Shown: in pieces, positions 37,401 to 48,312 of the stretch
How the letters are laid out: each line of letters begins with the position of its first letter
Position numbering within the stretch: the stretch's first letter is position 1
Assembly (NCBI GenBank): GCA_032358255.1
Contig: JAULBX010001558.1
Span: forward strand, 90,148-154,147
Direction of reading: 5' to 3'
Source: Heterotrichella gracilis
Lineage: Eukaryota; Sar; Xanthophyceae; Tribonematales; Xanthonemataceae
DNA length: 64,000 nucleotides
Made by a program: the position numbers and the translations under genes
Notes under the pieces: generated by a model
Seen by the model: only the letters and a program-made list of their open reading frames with translations
What the model was told of the DNA's origin: nothing
Databases searched by the model: none

Positions 37401-40400
37401 CACCCACCGCAGGGATCTGCACATCCTGGGCCTGCGGTGCCTCTCCGCCCTCTCCTCAGTCGACTCCCTGCGCGCTCCCTTGGCCTTAACCCCAGGCGCA
37501 CTACCCCACCTAGTAGCGGCGGCAGTGTCAGGGGATGCACAGCTCGCGGCGGCGGCGGGGCCTGCGTTTGGTAATTTGTATGGCGAGCCGGGGCTGTGGG
37601 AACAGCTGGCGGCTGCGGATGAGGGGTGGCGGGCGCTGTTTGCGCTGGCTGTGGCGCCTGATGCGGATGTGCAGGTGGGTGTGGGCTTTTGGGTTTGGTT
37701 ACAATATGATATGTAAGCCTAGCCAGTGCATAGGTGTGTGCTTATGCTTTGGTACTTATGGGGCGGCGCCGTATGCAGATTTGGGTGTGGGTGTGGTGGG
37801 TTTGTGTGACTGAGCTTTGGCTAGAATGCCTGGACTGGCTTGAATGTTGCTAGCTGGATTGGTGAATGGAAATAGCTATATTATAAATATTTATAATAAT
37901 GCACCTGGTGTGGATGCATGTTTTATTGGGTTGGCATGATGTAACAGTTGGGGTGCATTCTAGCAGTATGCCCTCCCCTCCTTGCGCCATTAACACCCTC
38001 CACCCCCTCTGCCCCCTCCAGCGCCACGCCGCGCGCGCCTTCTGGCACCTGGTGGTGGCTGACGGCATGCGGCGGCGGCTGGTGGCGGGTGGTGCGCTCC
38101 CCCCACTGCTCCACCTGGCGCAGGCCCCCACCCGCCACTACCGCTCCAAGGTGCTTGCCAGGCAGGCACTGAGGTACATTGCTGAGGACCCGCAGGTATG
38201 GATGGTGGGGGGTTGAGGAGGTGCGGGGGGGCATGGTAGTGGTGGGTGCGCAGGCTCGGTGGATGATGGTGGAGGATTGGCAAATGAGGGTGGTGGAGAG
38301 GGTGGGTAGGGGTTGGAGGTGCTGGTGCTGGTCAGGCGTGCACTGAGGATGCCAGGTGCTACGGGTGGTGGGAGAGCTCCATATCCCATGGTGACACCCC
38401 TCCCATCCACCATCCCATAACCCTCCCTCCCCATCGCAGACCATCGACGCCCTATTGGAGGCCACTGGAGTAACCAACTGCTCCGACCACCCGTTGCTAG
38501 CCGGGCTGTGGAGCGGAGCAGCGCTGTCATTTGCATCTGGGTCGGGACAGACCACGCCCGGGTCAGACAGGCCCAGTGTGAGGTGAGGAGTGGGGGGGGC
38601 TGCAGCAGTGTGGTAAATCCTCTATTTTAGAGTACTGACAAGCATAGCAAGGAGACACTGCCCCTCTTGAAGAAATATACCTCTATGGTGCTGTTGTTGC
38701 TGTCTTAGGTGCACATCATCCCCTATCATCTGGACGCCTGGTCCCACAACCCACCCACGCCTGTCCAATCTGCCCTGCACCCCTGCAGGAGTGGCACCAC
38801 CAGTGTCCGCCGCCGATCTGCACGCCATTCCGTCGACTTAAACGATCCCCCACCCCCCTCCTCTTCCACCTCCTCAACGGTGGGGGGTGGGCTGGGCCCC
38901 CACACGCGCTCGGGCAGCGGGCTGGGGGTGGGTGGCAGGGGGCCCTCCCAGGGGCCCCGCACAGCCAGCGCAGGGGGATTGATCGGCCTGGAGTCAGGTG
39001 AGGGTTTAGGGATTAGGGCTTAGGGTTGACCTTAGCAACAGGCGTTCGAGGTTGAACAGGCAGCGGAGGGGGAGGATTGGTTGGCCTGGAGTCAGGTGAG
39101 GGTTCAGGGTTTGTTTAAGGGCCATATGTTCAGGATTCCAACCTGTGATAGTCACAACAATGGCCACCATGGATACCAGCAGATCAGCATGTGATAGCTA
39201 CTGCATGCGGTACCACTGGGGCATGGGTTCCGGTGGTAACAGCGAGGGTGCTGCCTAGTGATAAGGGTTGGTGGGCATTGAAGACAGGCATGCACTCTAC
39301 CAGCACAGCCGGGGTCAGGCAGGCCTGGTGGATTGCATGCATTGCTGTAGCTTGCCGTCCAGCCGGCAATGCATTGCTGGATTGGATTGGATTGGATTGG
39401 ATTGGATTGGATGCATTGCTTGTCCTCCAGCCGACCAAGAAGGAAGGAAGGGTTTAAAACATGCATTGCGTCAGTGTGCAAATGCCTCACATTCCCCTGT
39501 CGCGGGGCATGTGCATGCAGGTGGGAAGAACCACGGGGCCAGTACCCGTTGGAAACGCAAACCATAAACGCTAAACCCAAAACAGGGCATGTGCATGCAG
39601 GTCCCCCCCGCAGTGCCTCATCAAGCGTGCACCCCACACCCTCACGGTTTACCGCACCAGCTTTGCACCCTAACCCCCACCGCAGCCCCTGGCACTGGCG
39701 CCTGCCATCCTGGCTTGCACCCCACTGGCACCACACAACGACACATGCGGCCACTTTCATTACTCACAACTCCTTGTGCACACCACAGCGGTCAGGTGAC
39801 TTCATTTCTTTTTCACAATATTCATGTCTTTCCCTATCATTATCTACCGTACCCTCCCCCTGTCCCAGAATGGAGCGGTTACACTACCTGGAATTGTAAC
39901 CTCGACCATTGCGTTCCTTGTCCCCAGATGGCCTCCGGCCGTGTTGTGGGTGCAATTTTGCTTCTAGCCGAAACCGTAATGGTAGTGGTAATGGCAACTG
40001 CAAAGATAATGGTTCTGGTCATTGTTAGTGTAATTGGACACTCATTTTGCCCTCTCCCTGTCCCCAGGTGGCCCCATGACGCGCTCACAATCGCTGGGAG
40101 CCAGCCTGGGCCACCCACTACCACCCACTTCCAGGACACCCCGCAGCTCCATCCCCCCGTTGGAGATACTGCACACACCCTCGCCGTCGTCCTCCTCCTT
40201 GGTATCCTCCCCCTTTGCCCCCTCAGCACCAAGAGAGGGCACTGGCGGGTCCTTCAACTCAACCCAAGACCGGTCCCCGGTGCATTCCAGATCCCAAGGG
40301 GACCCAGGCGAGTCCCCGCTTCCCTCCCCATCCAGCGTGGTCGTAAAACAGTCCCCACGCTCGCCTCAGCAGATGAGCCAATTGGACAAAATGCTGCGGG

Positions 40401-40837
40401 GTATGGAGCCGGGCAGCAGGGGGAATGCAAATGGGCATGCACAGGGATCAGCAGAAACGCCGTCGTCCCAGCCGGAAACGCCGGCATCCCGGTCCTCGGA
40501 TGCGGCGCAGGATGGAGATGTAGATGACGGTGCGGGGACGTCAGCACGACCATCAGGATCCCCAGCACGTGAAACAGACGACGCGGCGCATGCCAGGGAA
40601 CCAGACAGGATTGCAAAGCCAGCTGACGGGGATGAGATGGCATCCCCGGGGCCGCCGTCTGCTTCCCCGTCAATTGAGCCGCACGCTGCAGACGATGGCA
40701 TGTCCTCCCCGCCCGGCGTCCCTGCATCCCAATCACTGGATGTGGCCGCGGCGGTCTCAGGGATGGATGGTGGGGATGGCTTGGATTCAGACCAAAGGGG
40801 TGGGGAAGGGGATGATGCAGGCAGCGACCAGCGATGA
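28433..40837 (+). CDS. NSMAF: FAN/NSMAF-type GRAM-BEACH protein with armadillo-like C-terminus
   Basis: Twenty-one exons: 28433-28542, 28622-28729, 28900-29008, 29525-29671, gap to 30925, 31291-31434, 31775-31977, 32289-32446, 32663-32908, 33191-33392, 33741-33873, 34245-34382, 34756-34866, 35093-35302, 35931-36121, 36672-36968, 37413-37674, 38022-38195, 38440-38582, 38789-38997, 40068-40837. About 1420 residues. Exons 1-6 match FAN's N-terminal and PH/GRAM region ([26 protein letters not shown]). Exons 7-11 are the BEACH domain ([88 protein letters not shown]). FAN proteins act as membrane-trafficking scaffolds; in animals FAN couples TNF receptor to neutral sphingomyelinase. After BEACH there are alpha-helical armadillo-like repeats (exons 14-18) and a 340-residue Ser/Pro/Asp-rich tail, not WD40. 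Exon 5's start is hidden by the 100-N gap. Confidence 0.92.
29598..30050 (+). repeat. ~180-bp tandem copies of FAN exon 4 3' edge
   Basis: The end of exon 4 with its donor and following intron (29598-29776) is repeated with increasing divergence at 29774-29962 and 29961-30050. A further partial copy of the exon 4 acceptor edge precedes the exon at about 29407-29459. Confidence 0.85.
30236..30647 (+). repeat. ~197-bp tandem copies of FAN exon 5 acceptor edge, running into assembly gap
   Basis: Units start near 30236, 30432 and 30628. Each begins with a CCTAG acceptor and the first ~105 bp of exon 5, then passes at the same point into ACCCTAAACC-type sequence. The third unit is cut by the N run, and the true exon resumes at 30748. 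Confidence 0.9.
30648..30747. other. Assembly gap of 100 Ns
   Basis: Exactly 100 N characters, likely a nominal gap. It interrupts a tandem array, so the real length and copy number are unknown and FAN exon 5's acceptor is hidden. Confidence 0.99.
30960..31060 (+). repeat. Two short copies of FAN exon 5 donor edge
   Basis: Two stretches (about 30964-30996 and 31028-31058) repeat the exon 5 end CCGCTGGACAAGGTG with substitutions, each still followed by a GTGAGG-type donor. Confidence 0.8.
31517..31560 (+). repeat. Copy of FAN exon 6 donor edge
   Basis: Matches 31400-31440 (GGGGCGGAGCAGGCGCTGCG and donor) with two or three differences. Confidence 0.85.
32220..32275. repeat. Interstitial telomere-type CCCTAAA run
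   Basis: Head-to-tail CCCTAAA units in a FAN intron, just upstream of exon 8 and adjoining a short copy of the exon 8 acceptor edge. One of the clearest of many such tracts. Confidence 0.9.
34617..34660. repeat. Interstitial telomere-like run with variant units
   Basis: CCCTAAA and variant CACTAAA units in a FAN intron, about 95 bp before exon 13. The variant repeats suggest local tandem amplification of a degenerate unit. Confidence 0.9.
35415..35491 (+). repeat. Near-identical copy of FAN exon 14 donor edge
   Basis: About 70 bp repeat 35243-35311 with only a few changes, including the exon end and GTGGG donor. Conservation suggests a recent copy. Confidence 0.9.
35821..35882 (+). repeat. 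Dispersed ~60-bp element, copy 2 of 3
   Basis: Shares GGTTGAGGCATACCCAGGCA and flanking sequence with 16948-17000 and 62262-62326, all in the same orientation. This copy lies in a FAN intron. Confidence 0.85.
36259..36510 (+). repeat. Two copies of FAN exon 15 donor edge
   Basis: 36259-36318 and the shorter 36466-36510 repeat the end of exon 15 (about 36065-36126, CCCTCACCACCGTGGCC to the donor). Confidence 0.85.
38998..40067 (+). other. Last FAN intron, 1.07 kb
   Basis: Exons 20 and 21 join in phase directly across this interval. It holds a copy of the exon 20 donor edge (39058-39105), a GGATT pentanucleotide tract (about 39382-39411) and several pyrimidine-rich stretches. No further exon was convincing. 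Confidence 0.6.
39382..39411. repeat. (GGATT)n microsatellite
   Basis: About six head-to-tail GGATT units. A related AATCC stretch occurs near 9671-9690. Confidence 0.9.
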
Positions 40838-42016
40838 CTTGGGACAAGTTTCTTGAATAGGGTTTGGTCTCTGGGGTGGTGTATGAGCTAGGGGCACCCG
40901 AGCAGGTTGAACTATCCAGTGGGCAAAGGAGAAGCAGCCTGCAGTCGTTGCTTTTTTTCCAGTGTCGGGGCGGGATGTTTGGGCATCCAATGAACTGTTA
41001 CAGGAGCGCATTGCCATTTGCCTCGAATGGCAAATGGAAACAATACATGCATTCGGCACTGCAATTATTGCTTTTGTGGAGGTGTACGCCTATTTTCCAG
41101 TGAAACAGTGACGGTGTGTCTGTATGCGCATTGGTCACAATGCCGTAGCAAGAAATCACATATGGCGCCCGTGCGGGCTGGCCAATGTCCCTGCTTAATC
41201 TTTCTATTCCATTGTGCAACAACTTCTGCAACAGTATTATGCCAGCCGTGTTCAATTTTTTTTGTGATGATTTTGATGGCAAGTTTCCTCTTGCACCGCA
41301 CATGTGGCCCTAGGTAGTACCCATTTAGTGCAGCAGTTTGCATCCTCATGTTCTAGTGCTCTTAGAAATTTCCAAGAAGAATCATCATGCCATTGGCGTT
41401 AACAACGCCGCGTGGTACAGCCTGCTCCATGATAGGCCATGTCATGATTGTGTGTGGTCCAGGAGACATTGCAATCTGAACAGACAGTCTCAGACTGCCA
41501 GTATTGCGGCAATACATTGTGAAACGCTAGGCCCTATCACTGGTATGCTATTGAATTTCATTGTGTATATGCCTGGCAGTGCGCGTTAGTGCGCGGCCAT
41601 AATTAGTACTGGAACATCAATCATTCATTCATTACTTTCATGGAGTCCTGGACCAGCTTTGGGCCCGAAATGATCCTCGGGACAGGCCTTGCACTGTGAC
41701 AGTAACTGCGGTTGCATGCGATGGCCATGTCACATTTAAATTAAATGTGACATTAAATGTCACATTTAATCTAATTTAGTACTGCCAGCTGACACGAGCT
41801 CTAGGGCACAGTGTGTGAATATAATAATTGGAAACTGATCCAACATAAAGGCCCGGCATAATGAGTACCGACGGTCAGCTTGTTATCACACATGAATGGA
41901 CAATGTAGCACATGCGGTGGAAACCCTTTCCATCACTGATGGAAATGTCCAAATGATTTGGAAAGCTTGGCAAACTTCACGTGACTGATTCTCAGTGAGA
42001 CCAATGCGTGCATTTG
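40838..42016. other. Intergenic spacer between convergent 3' ends
   Basis: Holds the 3' flanks of FAN (+) and dihydropyrimidinase (-), plus a palindromic AT-rich cluster (41727-41769). A minus-strand open stretch at 41065-41349 has protein-like composition but no match I recognise and could be an element relic. Confidence 0.45.
41727..41769. repeat. Overlapping perfect palindromes
   Basis: 41727-41753 is a 27-nt perfect palindrome centred on TTTAAATTAAA. It is immediately followed by a second, 17-nt palindrome with a 3-nt centre (41753-41769) built from the same half-site. Confidence 0.85.
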
Positions 42017-45000
42017 TCACAACTCGTCTTTCTCCCCTGTGCCGGGCATATCCCCTTCCCGCCGCACAGGGGTGGCCCCGTACGGTAAATGAGTGGAGAT
42101 GGAGGCCGCGTCCTGCTGGGCCCGGCTGGTATAAACCCAGGGGGAGAAGGGTTTCAAGGGTATGAACCTGCCGGAACCCTTCTCTAGGGTGAGCTTGCCG
42201 CCCTCCCACACCACCTTGCCCTGGCTCAGGGTCACCACAACCTGTGCACATGGGAAGGGGTAAGGGTTTTAGGGTTTGGTCACCACCACCTGCACAAGAT
42301 GTGGAGGGGACACCCCACGCAATTCATGTATTATACTGCTCAATACGATACTGCTCAGCTGAGCTCCAACGGGCATAGCGCAATCGTAAGGATGGCGACG
42401 TAAGGATGGCAAAATTTGGCAAGGTTTAATCATGAATGTGCAAATTTATATAATTCCCATATTTCTCCCGTACCTTCCCCCGTATTTTCTTCCCATCGTA
42501 CACGTTGGTGTCCATGCGCGAGTGGTGGGTGGCCGCCCCAATCACATGCTCCTGCTGGGGGTCCAAAATGGCGATGTCGGCATCTGACCCCACCGCAATG
42601 ACACCCTTTTGGGGGTAAATGTTGAAGATTTGCGCGATGAGGGTGCTCACGGCGTTCACAAATGCTGACCGAGTCATCATGCCTGCCAGGGGTGGAAGAA
42701 GGGTGTCAAAAAACCCTCTTGCAGGGTATTCTGAGACTACCGTGCTGTTGCCTTGCTTAGGAGGTCCCACTTTGCACTAATAAGGATAATTATTCGTGAT
42801 ATGATGGTAGGTAGGCACCCTGAAACCCTTACCGGATGTTGACCATCTCTACCCACACCACTCCTAAACCCTTATAAAAGCCCTTCAACTAAACCCTAAC
42901 AAACCCTACACAACACCCTTATCCAAACCCTTACCGCTGTTGACCATCTCCTCCCACACCACGTGCAGCCGCTCCTCAATCCCGTTCACCCCGTTGGGGA
43001 TGAGTCGGAAGTCGTGCCTCCCCAAAGCTTTCTGGCTGCTGTTGAACACAGCGTGGTCGGTGGCAACAACCTAAACAAGGGTTTGGAAAAACCACGATCA
43101 GAGTTTGGCAGTGCTGTGATTGGGACCCGGTGGTGTGGTCAGAGTTCTGGCAATGCTGTGGTTAGCTGTAGAGCGCAATCTTGAGCCGGAACTCCCCAGC
43201 GCTTTCTGGCTGCTGTGGAACACTGCGAGGTTGGTGGCAACAACCTACGCAAGGGTGTGACAAGGCTGCTGTCAGGGTTATCTTGCAAGCCTATGTGCGC
43301 AGTGGTTGGCCCGGCAGTTTGTAAGATTTGTTATACACGTTAGGTTTTAGGGTTTTGACTGATGTTGATGTCGGCGTCGCCATGGCAACATCCTAAATCA
43401 AGTGGTTGGTGAGGCTGCGATTAAGGGTTGCCAAGGGTATGCCCAACTGTTAAATGTATCTCAATATCAACCCTGATATGCCTTTTCATCCAACCCCAGC
43501 AAGGATATCCCCCCACCTGCAGCGCCCCCCCTGCCAGCGCCGCCTTGAGAGCCGCCCTGTGCTGCTTGCTCCTGATTGGTGGGCTCATCACATACTGAGC
43601 GGCAATGGTGAAGTTGGGGTTCCACCTGCACAGCTCCTAGTCAGCACCAGTGTCAGGGTTTCGAGGGATGAGCATAGCGGAGCTAAAAACAAAGGGTCAT
43701 GTCTTTCTTCCCACAATCTGATCTTGTGATAAGAAAGACCAACAGGGTTGTGCAAGGATAGGAAAGAAGTAGTAAAAGCTTTATAAAACGTTTTATATCA
43801 TTAGTTCGAACATATTCATAAGACGTGAACCCACCCACCCCAGGATCGAACATGAAGCAATCACTCACATGTGGCTCTCATCCAGCGCCAGACCCGACGC
43901 CACCGGCTCCCCGAACACCACCTGGCCCCTGCTTCGAGCCCGCACCACCTCATCCAGCGCATCCTTGCTCATAACGTGAACCACGTACAGGGGTGCGTTG
44001 ACAAACGCAGCAAGCTTGATGGCGCGGGCGGTGGCCTCGCCTTCCAAAATGGCTGGCCTAGGTGTGGGGGCTGGGGATTTGTTAGAGTGAGAGGGGGTGA
44101 GGAATGAATAGTGGGCAAGGGGGGAGTGTTGAGGCGTTGGGGGGAGGGTTGGAGGTGAGACAGGTGGCGGGGGATGCATGACTAAACTGCCCCCCTTGCG
44201 GGTAAATTCTAAACATTGAGCAGGGTTGCAGCAGGGTACAAGGGCACCTGAAACCTACACCCTACAGGGTCCACCCACCTTGACAGCGCGTGCCCCTCTG
44301 GCCCCGTGATCCCCATCGAGTAATACTTCTCCTGGCCTATAGCAACCGCATCCCCATTCTCGGCATGCACCTGTATTGCATCGAAGGGGTTACTATGTAG
44401 TGACAAGCCCACCTCACGGGGGGGAAACAGTGTGATGGTATGTGACCAGTTGCCGCAAGTCGGGTGTAAATTGACAAACGAGTCGACAGGATTTAGTTTG
44501 GTCGACCATTCGGATTTTACCTAGGGTACCCGTAGCAGCGCCCCCAGCTGGAGCGGCTTCCTAGGGTTTGCTTCTAAGGTTTCCTAGGGTCTCTTAGGTT
44601 GGCTCCTAGGGCATTGAATAGGGTACCTGCGGCACCCAAGGGTGAGCGGTTTTTTGGGGTTTCTAAGGTCTGCTCTTAGGGTTTTCAGGGTTTACCTGCG
44701 GCAGCGCCCCCAGCTGCGCGCACAGCTCCATCCCCGCGAGCAGCTGCCTATAACTCATGATACATTAGGGTTTCTTAGGGTTTGCTTAAAGGGTTTTCAT
44801 TAGGATTTACCTGTGGCAGCGCCCCCAGCTGCGTGCAGCGCTCCATCCCCGCCAGCAGCTGCGCATCATCCACCATGAGTGCCCCCTTGTATGCTAGGAA
44901 GAACTTGAATGAATTAATCCCCTTGGACACTAGGGTGGCCATGTCAGCGGCAACCTGAAAAGGGAGGGGAAATCAATTCATAAGTGGCTCTATAGTGAGA

Positions 45001-47028
45001 TCGATAATTTAATTGAGGGATCAGTCCAGTAATTAAATTTGATCAATCATCAATTATCTGCTCACTGATTGGTCCCATTGGCACTGGAATCGCTGTCTCC
45101 ACCCACCATGCATCATGCCAGATGCAGACCTAGATCAAGATCAAGAGGGAGACAAAGTTCTCATCACCACCTCAGAAATAGCTATTTCTATTTCTTTTAA
45201 TAGGTATGTACATCCCCACCACTTACATCCAAGGTCCTCCCACCTTGTCACTCCAGCTGGTCACCCCCATATGGAAGCCATGATCCATCACCGACTTGCC
45301 TCCTCACCCTAAACCCAAAACCCTAAACCCAACACCATCACCGACTTACCTCCCTTGTCTTGCCATGCACGGTACCCCCTTACCAGATCGTGATCAAGGG
45401 GCAAAACATACTACATTCCAACCTCGAAAATGCCTAAATATGGGCGGTATCTGGTACCAAACCCCCTCTCCTCTACACACACTCGCCACCCACCTTGTCG
45501 CTCCAGCTGGTCACCGCCATATGGAAGCCGTGATCCATCACCGACTTGCCCGCCTTTTCTCGCCATGCATCATACCCCCTGATCAGGTCATGATCTACGG
45601 GGAGTGCAAAATCAATGTGCATAGTGGTGCCTCCCGCCAGGGCTGCCGCTTGGCCGCTGCGCAAGGGGGCGGGGGTGGTGGGCGGTCAAGAAATTCGCCG
45701 CTTGCTTTGGCATGCTGTTAGTGAAAAATCCAGCAATGGGACATTGCAGGTTTGGAAAGCAAATAATGGATGGTTCTTTCTTCAGCCAAATCGATGCAGC
45801 TGAAAGTATGACAAACCACAGAGAAAACCGTCCCATGGAAGGCATCTCACCTGGGTTTCAGGGTTTGTGGGTTAGAGGGTATGGATTAGGGTTCCGGATT
45901 TTACCTGTAGAAGTCATCCACCGCCACCTGGCCCATGAAGGGCATCTCAAGGTGGGTGTGGGGGTCAATACCACCTGGGAGGACATACATCCCCGTGGCA
46001 TCAATGACGCGCACCCCTGGACGGGCCTGTGTGGGTGTGGGTGTGGGTGTGGGTGTGGGTGTGAATGTGGGGGGAAAATGGGCAATTGCATATATGTGGG
46101 GATGGCATGGATGTTATAGCGGGGAGAGATGTTCATTTCCAGTCATTTGGGCTGACAGGGGTTTGGCTGAAGGGAAAGGCATGGTCAATCCCTTTTAGAC
46201 AAGAATAGCATAGGGAATACAAGGGGCTGTCACGGATGCTCAGTGATCATTCAGTCAAGTCCAATCGTACCATCTCTGCATATCGACATTTTACGTTATG
46301 CGTTGACTACAGGGTTTAGGGTTGCAACAGTGCACAGGTATGCAAGGTGCCTTGGGTGAGGGGCGCACCTCCAGTCCTGGTCCCACTGCAGTGATTAGGC
46401 CCCCTTGCACCAACACATCGGCAGGGAACTCCCGGTCTTCATTCACTACAGTACCCCCCTGCGTAACACTGGGTTGGTGAGTGTTGCGGAAACCCTAGGC
46501 ACACGTGCAAACCCTGGCCAGCCGACGAGAACCCTATACATGAACCCTAACGCAACCCTAGACCTGAACCCCTGAACTGCCCTGGAGGCAAGACACGGAG
46601 CATACGACCATGGCAGAGTGGGAGTATCGAGACTGGGTCCCTGCAACCACAGAAGCAGCGTGCCTCCCGCTTTGTGCGTGTGCATGCATGCATGTGTGAT
46701 TGGTAGTGGGCCTGGCAACTCCACACAGGGCCGTGCTGCGGTGCAGCCTTATCGGGTTTGGGATGAAGTGTGTAGGTTATATAAGTTTCCGGGCCCTTGG
46801 CCAGGTGGTATATATGGTTCAGTGGGTTCCACCAGAGCTTGACCCCAGGTACCGAAACCCTTGCCTTGGCGCAGATGCCTATCGTGTTTTTGGTATCGCC
46901 CCTTTGTTGCTGTAACTACGCCACGTCAGCTTAGCACTCACCTTGATGAGTACATCCGCGTGCACACTCCACAGCAGTAGGAGAGCGAGCGACAGGGTTC
47001 CAACCAGCTGTGTAGGTGGCACGTGCAT
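42017..47028 (-). CDS. DPYS: Dihydropyrimidinase with ER signals (signal peptide and KDEL)
   Basis: Hydrolyses 5,6-dihydrouracil/dihydrothymine to the N-carbamoyl beta-amino acid, step two of pyrimidine breakdown. Eleven exons, transcription order: 47028-46942, 46458-46369, 46026-45905, 45656-45494, 44954-44811, 44370-44279, 44057-43869, 43625-43517, 43070-42935, 42682-42474, 42241-42017; all phases agree, giving 521 residues. Metal ligands are complete: HTH in [12 protein letters not shown], the carbamylated lysine in FFLAYKG, the histidines in VHAENGD and YVVHVMS, and the aspartate in [19 protein letters not shown] and GSGRFIP also fit. The first 24 residues are a signal peptide ([17 protein letters not shown]) and the last four are KDEL, so the enzyme should be retained in the ER lumen. 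The omega-amidase at 1-1057 is not the next enzyme of this path. Confidence 0.95.
43190..43250 (-). repeat. Copy of dihydropyrimidinase exon 9 acceptor edge
   Basis: Repeats about 43018-43078 (the exon start and CTA acceptor side) with substitutions. A short copy of the same exon's donor edge is at 42826-42860. Confidence 0.8.
44526..44753 (-). repeat. Three copies of dihydropyrimidinase exon 5 donor edge
   Basis: 44526-44555, 44621-44645 and 44687-44753 repeat 44803-44875, each with the donor side and separated by CCTAGGGTTT / TTAGGGTTT runs. Confidence 0.88.
45235..45375 (-). repeat. Two copies of dihydropyrimidinase exon 4 donor edge
   Basis: 45235-45300 matches 45485-45552 with about five changes, including the donor. 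45340-45372 is a partial second copy. AACCCTAAACCC-type filler separates them. Confidence 0.85.
46028..46068. repeat. (GTGTGG)n microsatellite
   Basis: About six GTGTGG/GGTGTG units in a dihydropyrimidinase intron, adjacent to the acceptor of exon 3. Confidence 0.9.
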
Positions 47029-48312
47029 GGTTGCAAGCCAGCGAGTGCGCAGCTTAAGGTCCACTTGTCCCAGCACCTTACTTCCAAAGCTGGCCTCCGT
47101 TGAGACTTTGGGGAGAGCATCTTGCTGCAGGTTTTGTAGAAACTCAATGGTTGTCAACAAGGTCCCGGAAATAATAATGCATTTAAAAAGGAAAACTATA
47201 TAACGTGGCCTTATCCCCGGCCAAGGCAAACACAAGGGTCCCCAACAGCAATACAATCCCGTTGCACACTCAGCGTTGCACTTCCCACTTCTATACGCAA
47301 GCTGCCTATCATCTACGGTCCATTCCCCTTCTGTGCACTGCTATTGAGCGGGAGTTCGGCGGCCATATGCATGCATGCACCCGACCTACCACCTCCTTTT
47401 TCATCACCTACATGCCCACGTGCTGTCTGGTAAACCAACCAACCGTTTCACCCTGTGGGTAAACACATAACCAGCCTCATACAACGTATGCTTATTTCTG
47501 GCGGGCTTGAATCAAGGGTCGGTGGGAGGGCATTACCTGTGGCTACCACCTGGTTTCGGTATGTGGCAGGTGGACAGTCCAGTCGACGAGGCCTCGCACA
47601 GCTGACGGTAAGCCTGCCCCCACAGCACAAACCGTGGTGCAGTTGTTATGCAGCAACAGCCCAAAACAGCGGTGCACAGTGCCCCAACCTGCGCCCCCCA
47701 TTTGATTGTAACCCCAGTGCATGGCATGTAAGTGGGGCAGTACATTACTGCAGGCACACACACGTGCACCCATCCAGGGGGTTGCTGCCACCCGCCTCTG
47801 CCTAGTTCTATAAATGACCGTATACGAAAGCCACGCCACCCCTACCCCACACGCTGCGTCCGGGGGGGTGCCTGGGCCCCACCCGTAACCCTATTGCAAA
47901 CCCTGGCACATGCACCGTTTGATAAGCCAGTAGGCTAATGCACGCTTTTGCACTGCCTTACAAACCCTAAACCCTAACCTAATGGTGCACTTCTCTTCCA
48001 CCTCTCACCCCCCACACACCCTGTCACCACACAGGCAGCAGCTGGCAGTGGAGTGCACCCACAGCGCTAACCCTAGGGTTTTGGGCAGGCCAGAAAGGGC
48101 ACACCCAACCCAGCGTTGCCTCTGCTCTTCAACGGCACACCCACAGTAAGGGTTTCGCTGTCAAGGACGCACCCTCCCCTAGGGTTTTTCAGCCCTGCAA
48201 GGGGCGCCTAAGGCTTGTCCCTCCCCTCCTGTTTCCCCACCCCTTTACATCTACCCCCCTCCCCGTTGCAATCCGACCTGCTGCGGCGGTGCTGGTAGGG
48301 GGGAGAGGCACG
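47029..48312. promoter_or_regulatory. Divergent promoter region, dihydropyrimidinase / transporter
   Basis: 1.28 kb between divergent starts. A TATATA-like stretch at 47197-47204 lies about 170 bp upstream of the dihydropyrimidinase ATG and could be a TATA element, a weak inference. CCCTAAA-type repeats occur at 47965-47985. No ORF was supported. Confidence 0.4.
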
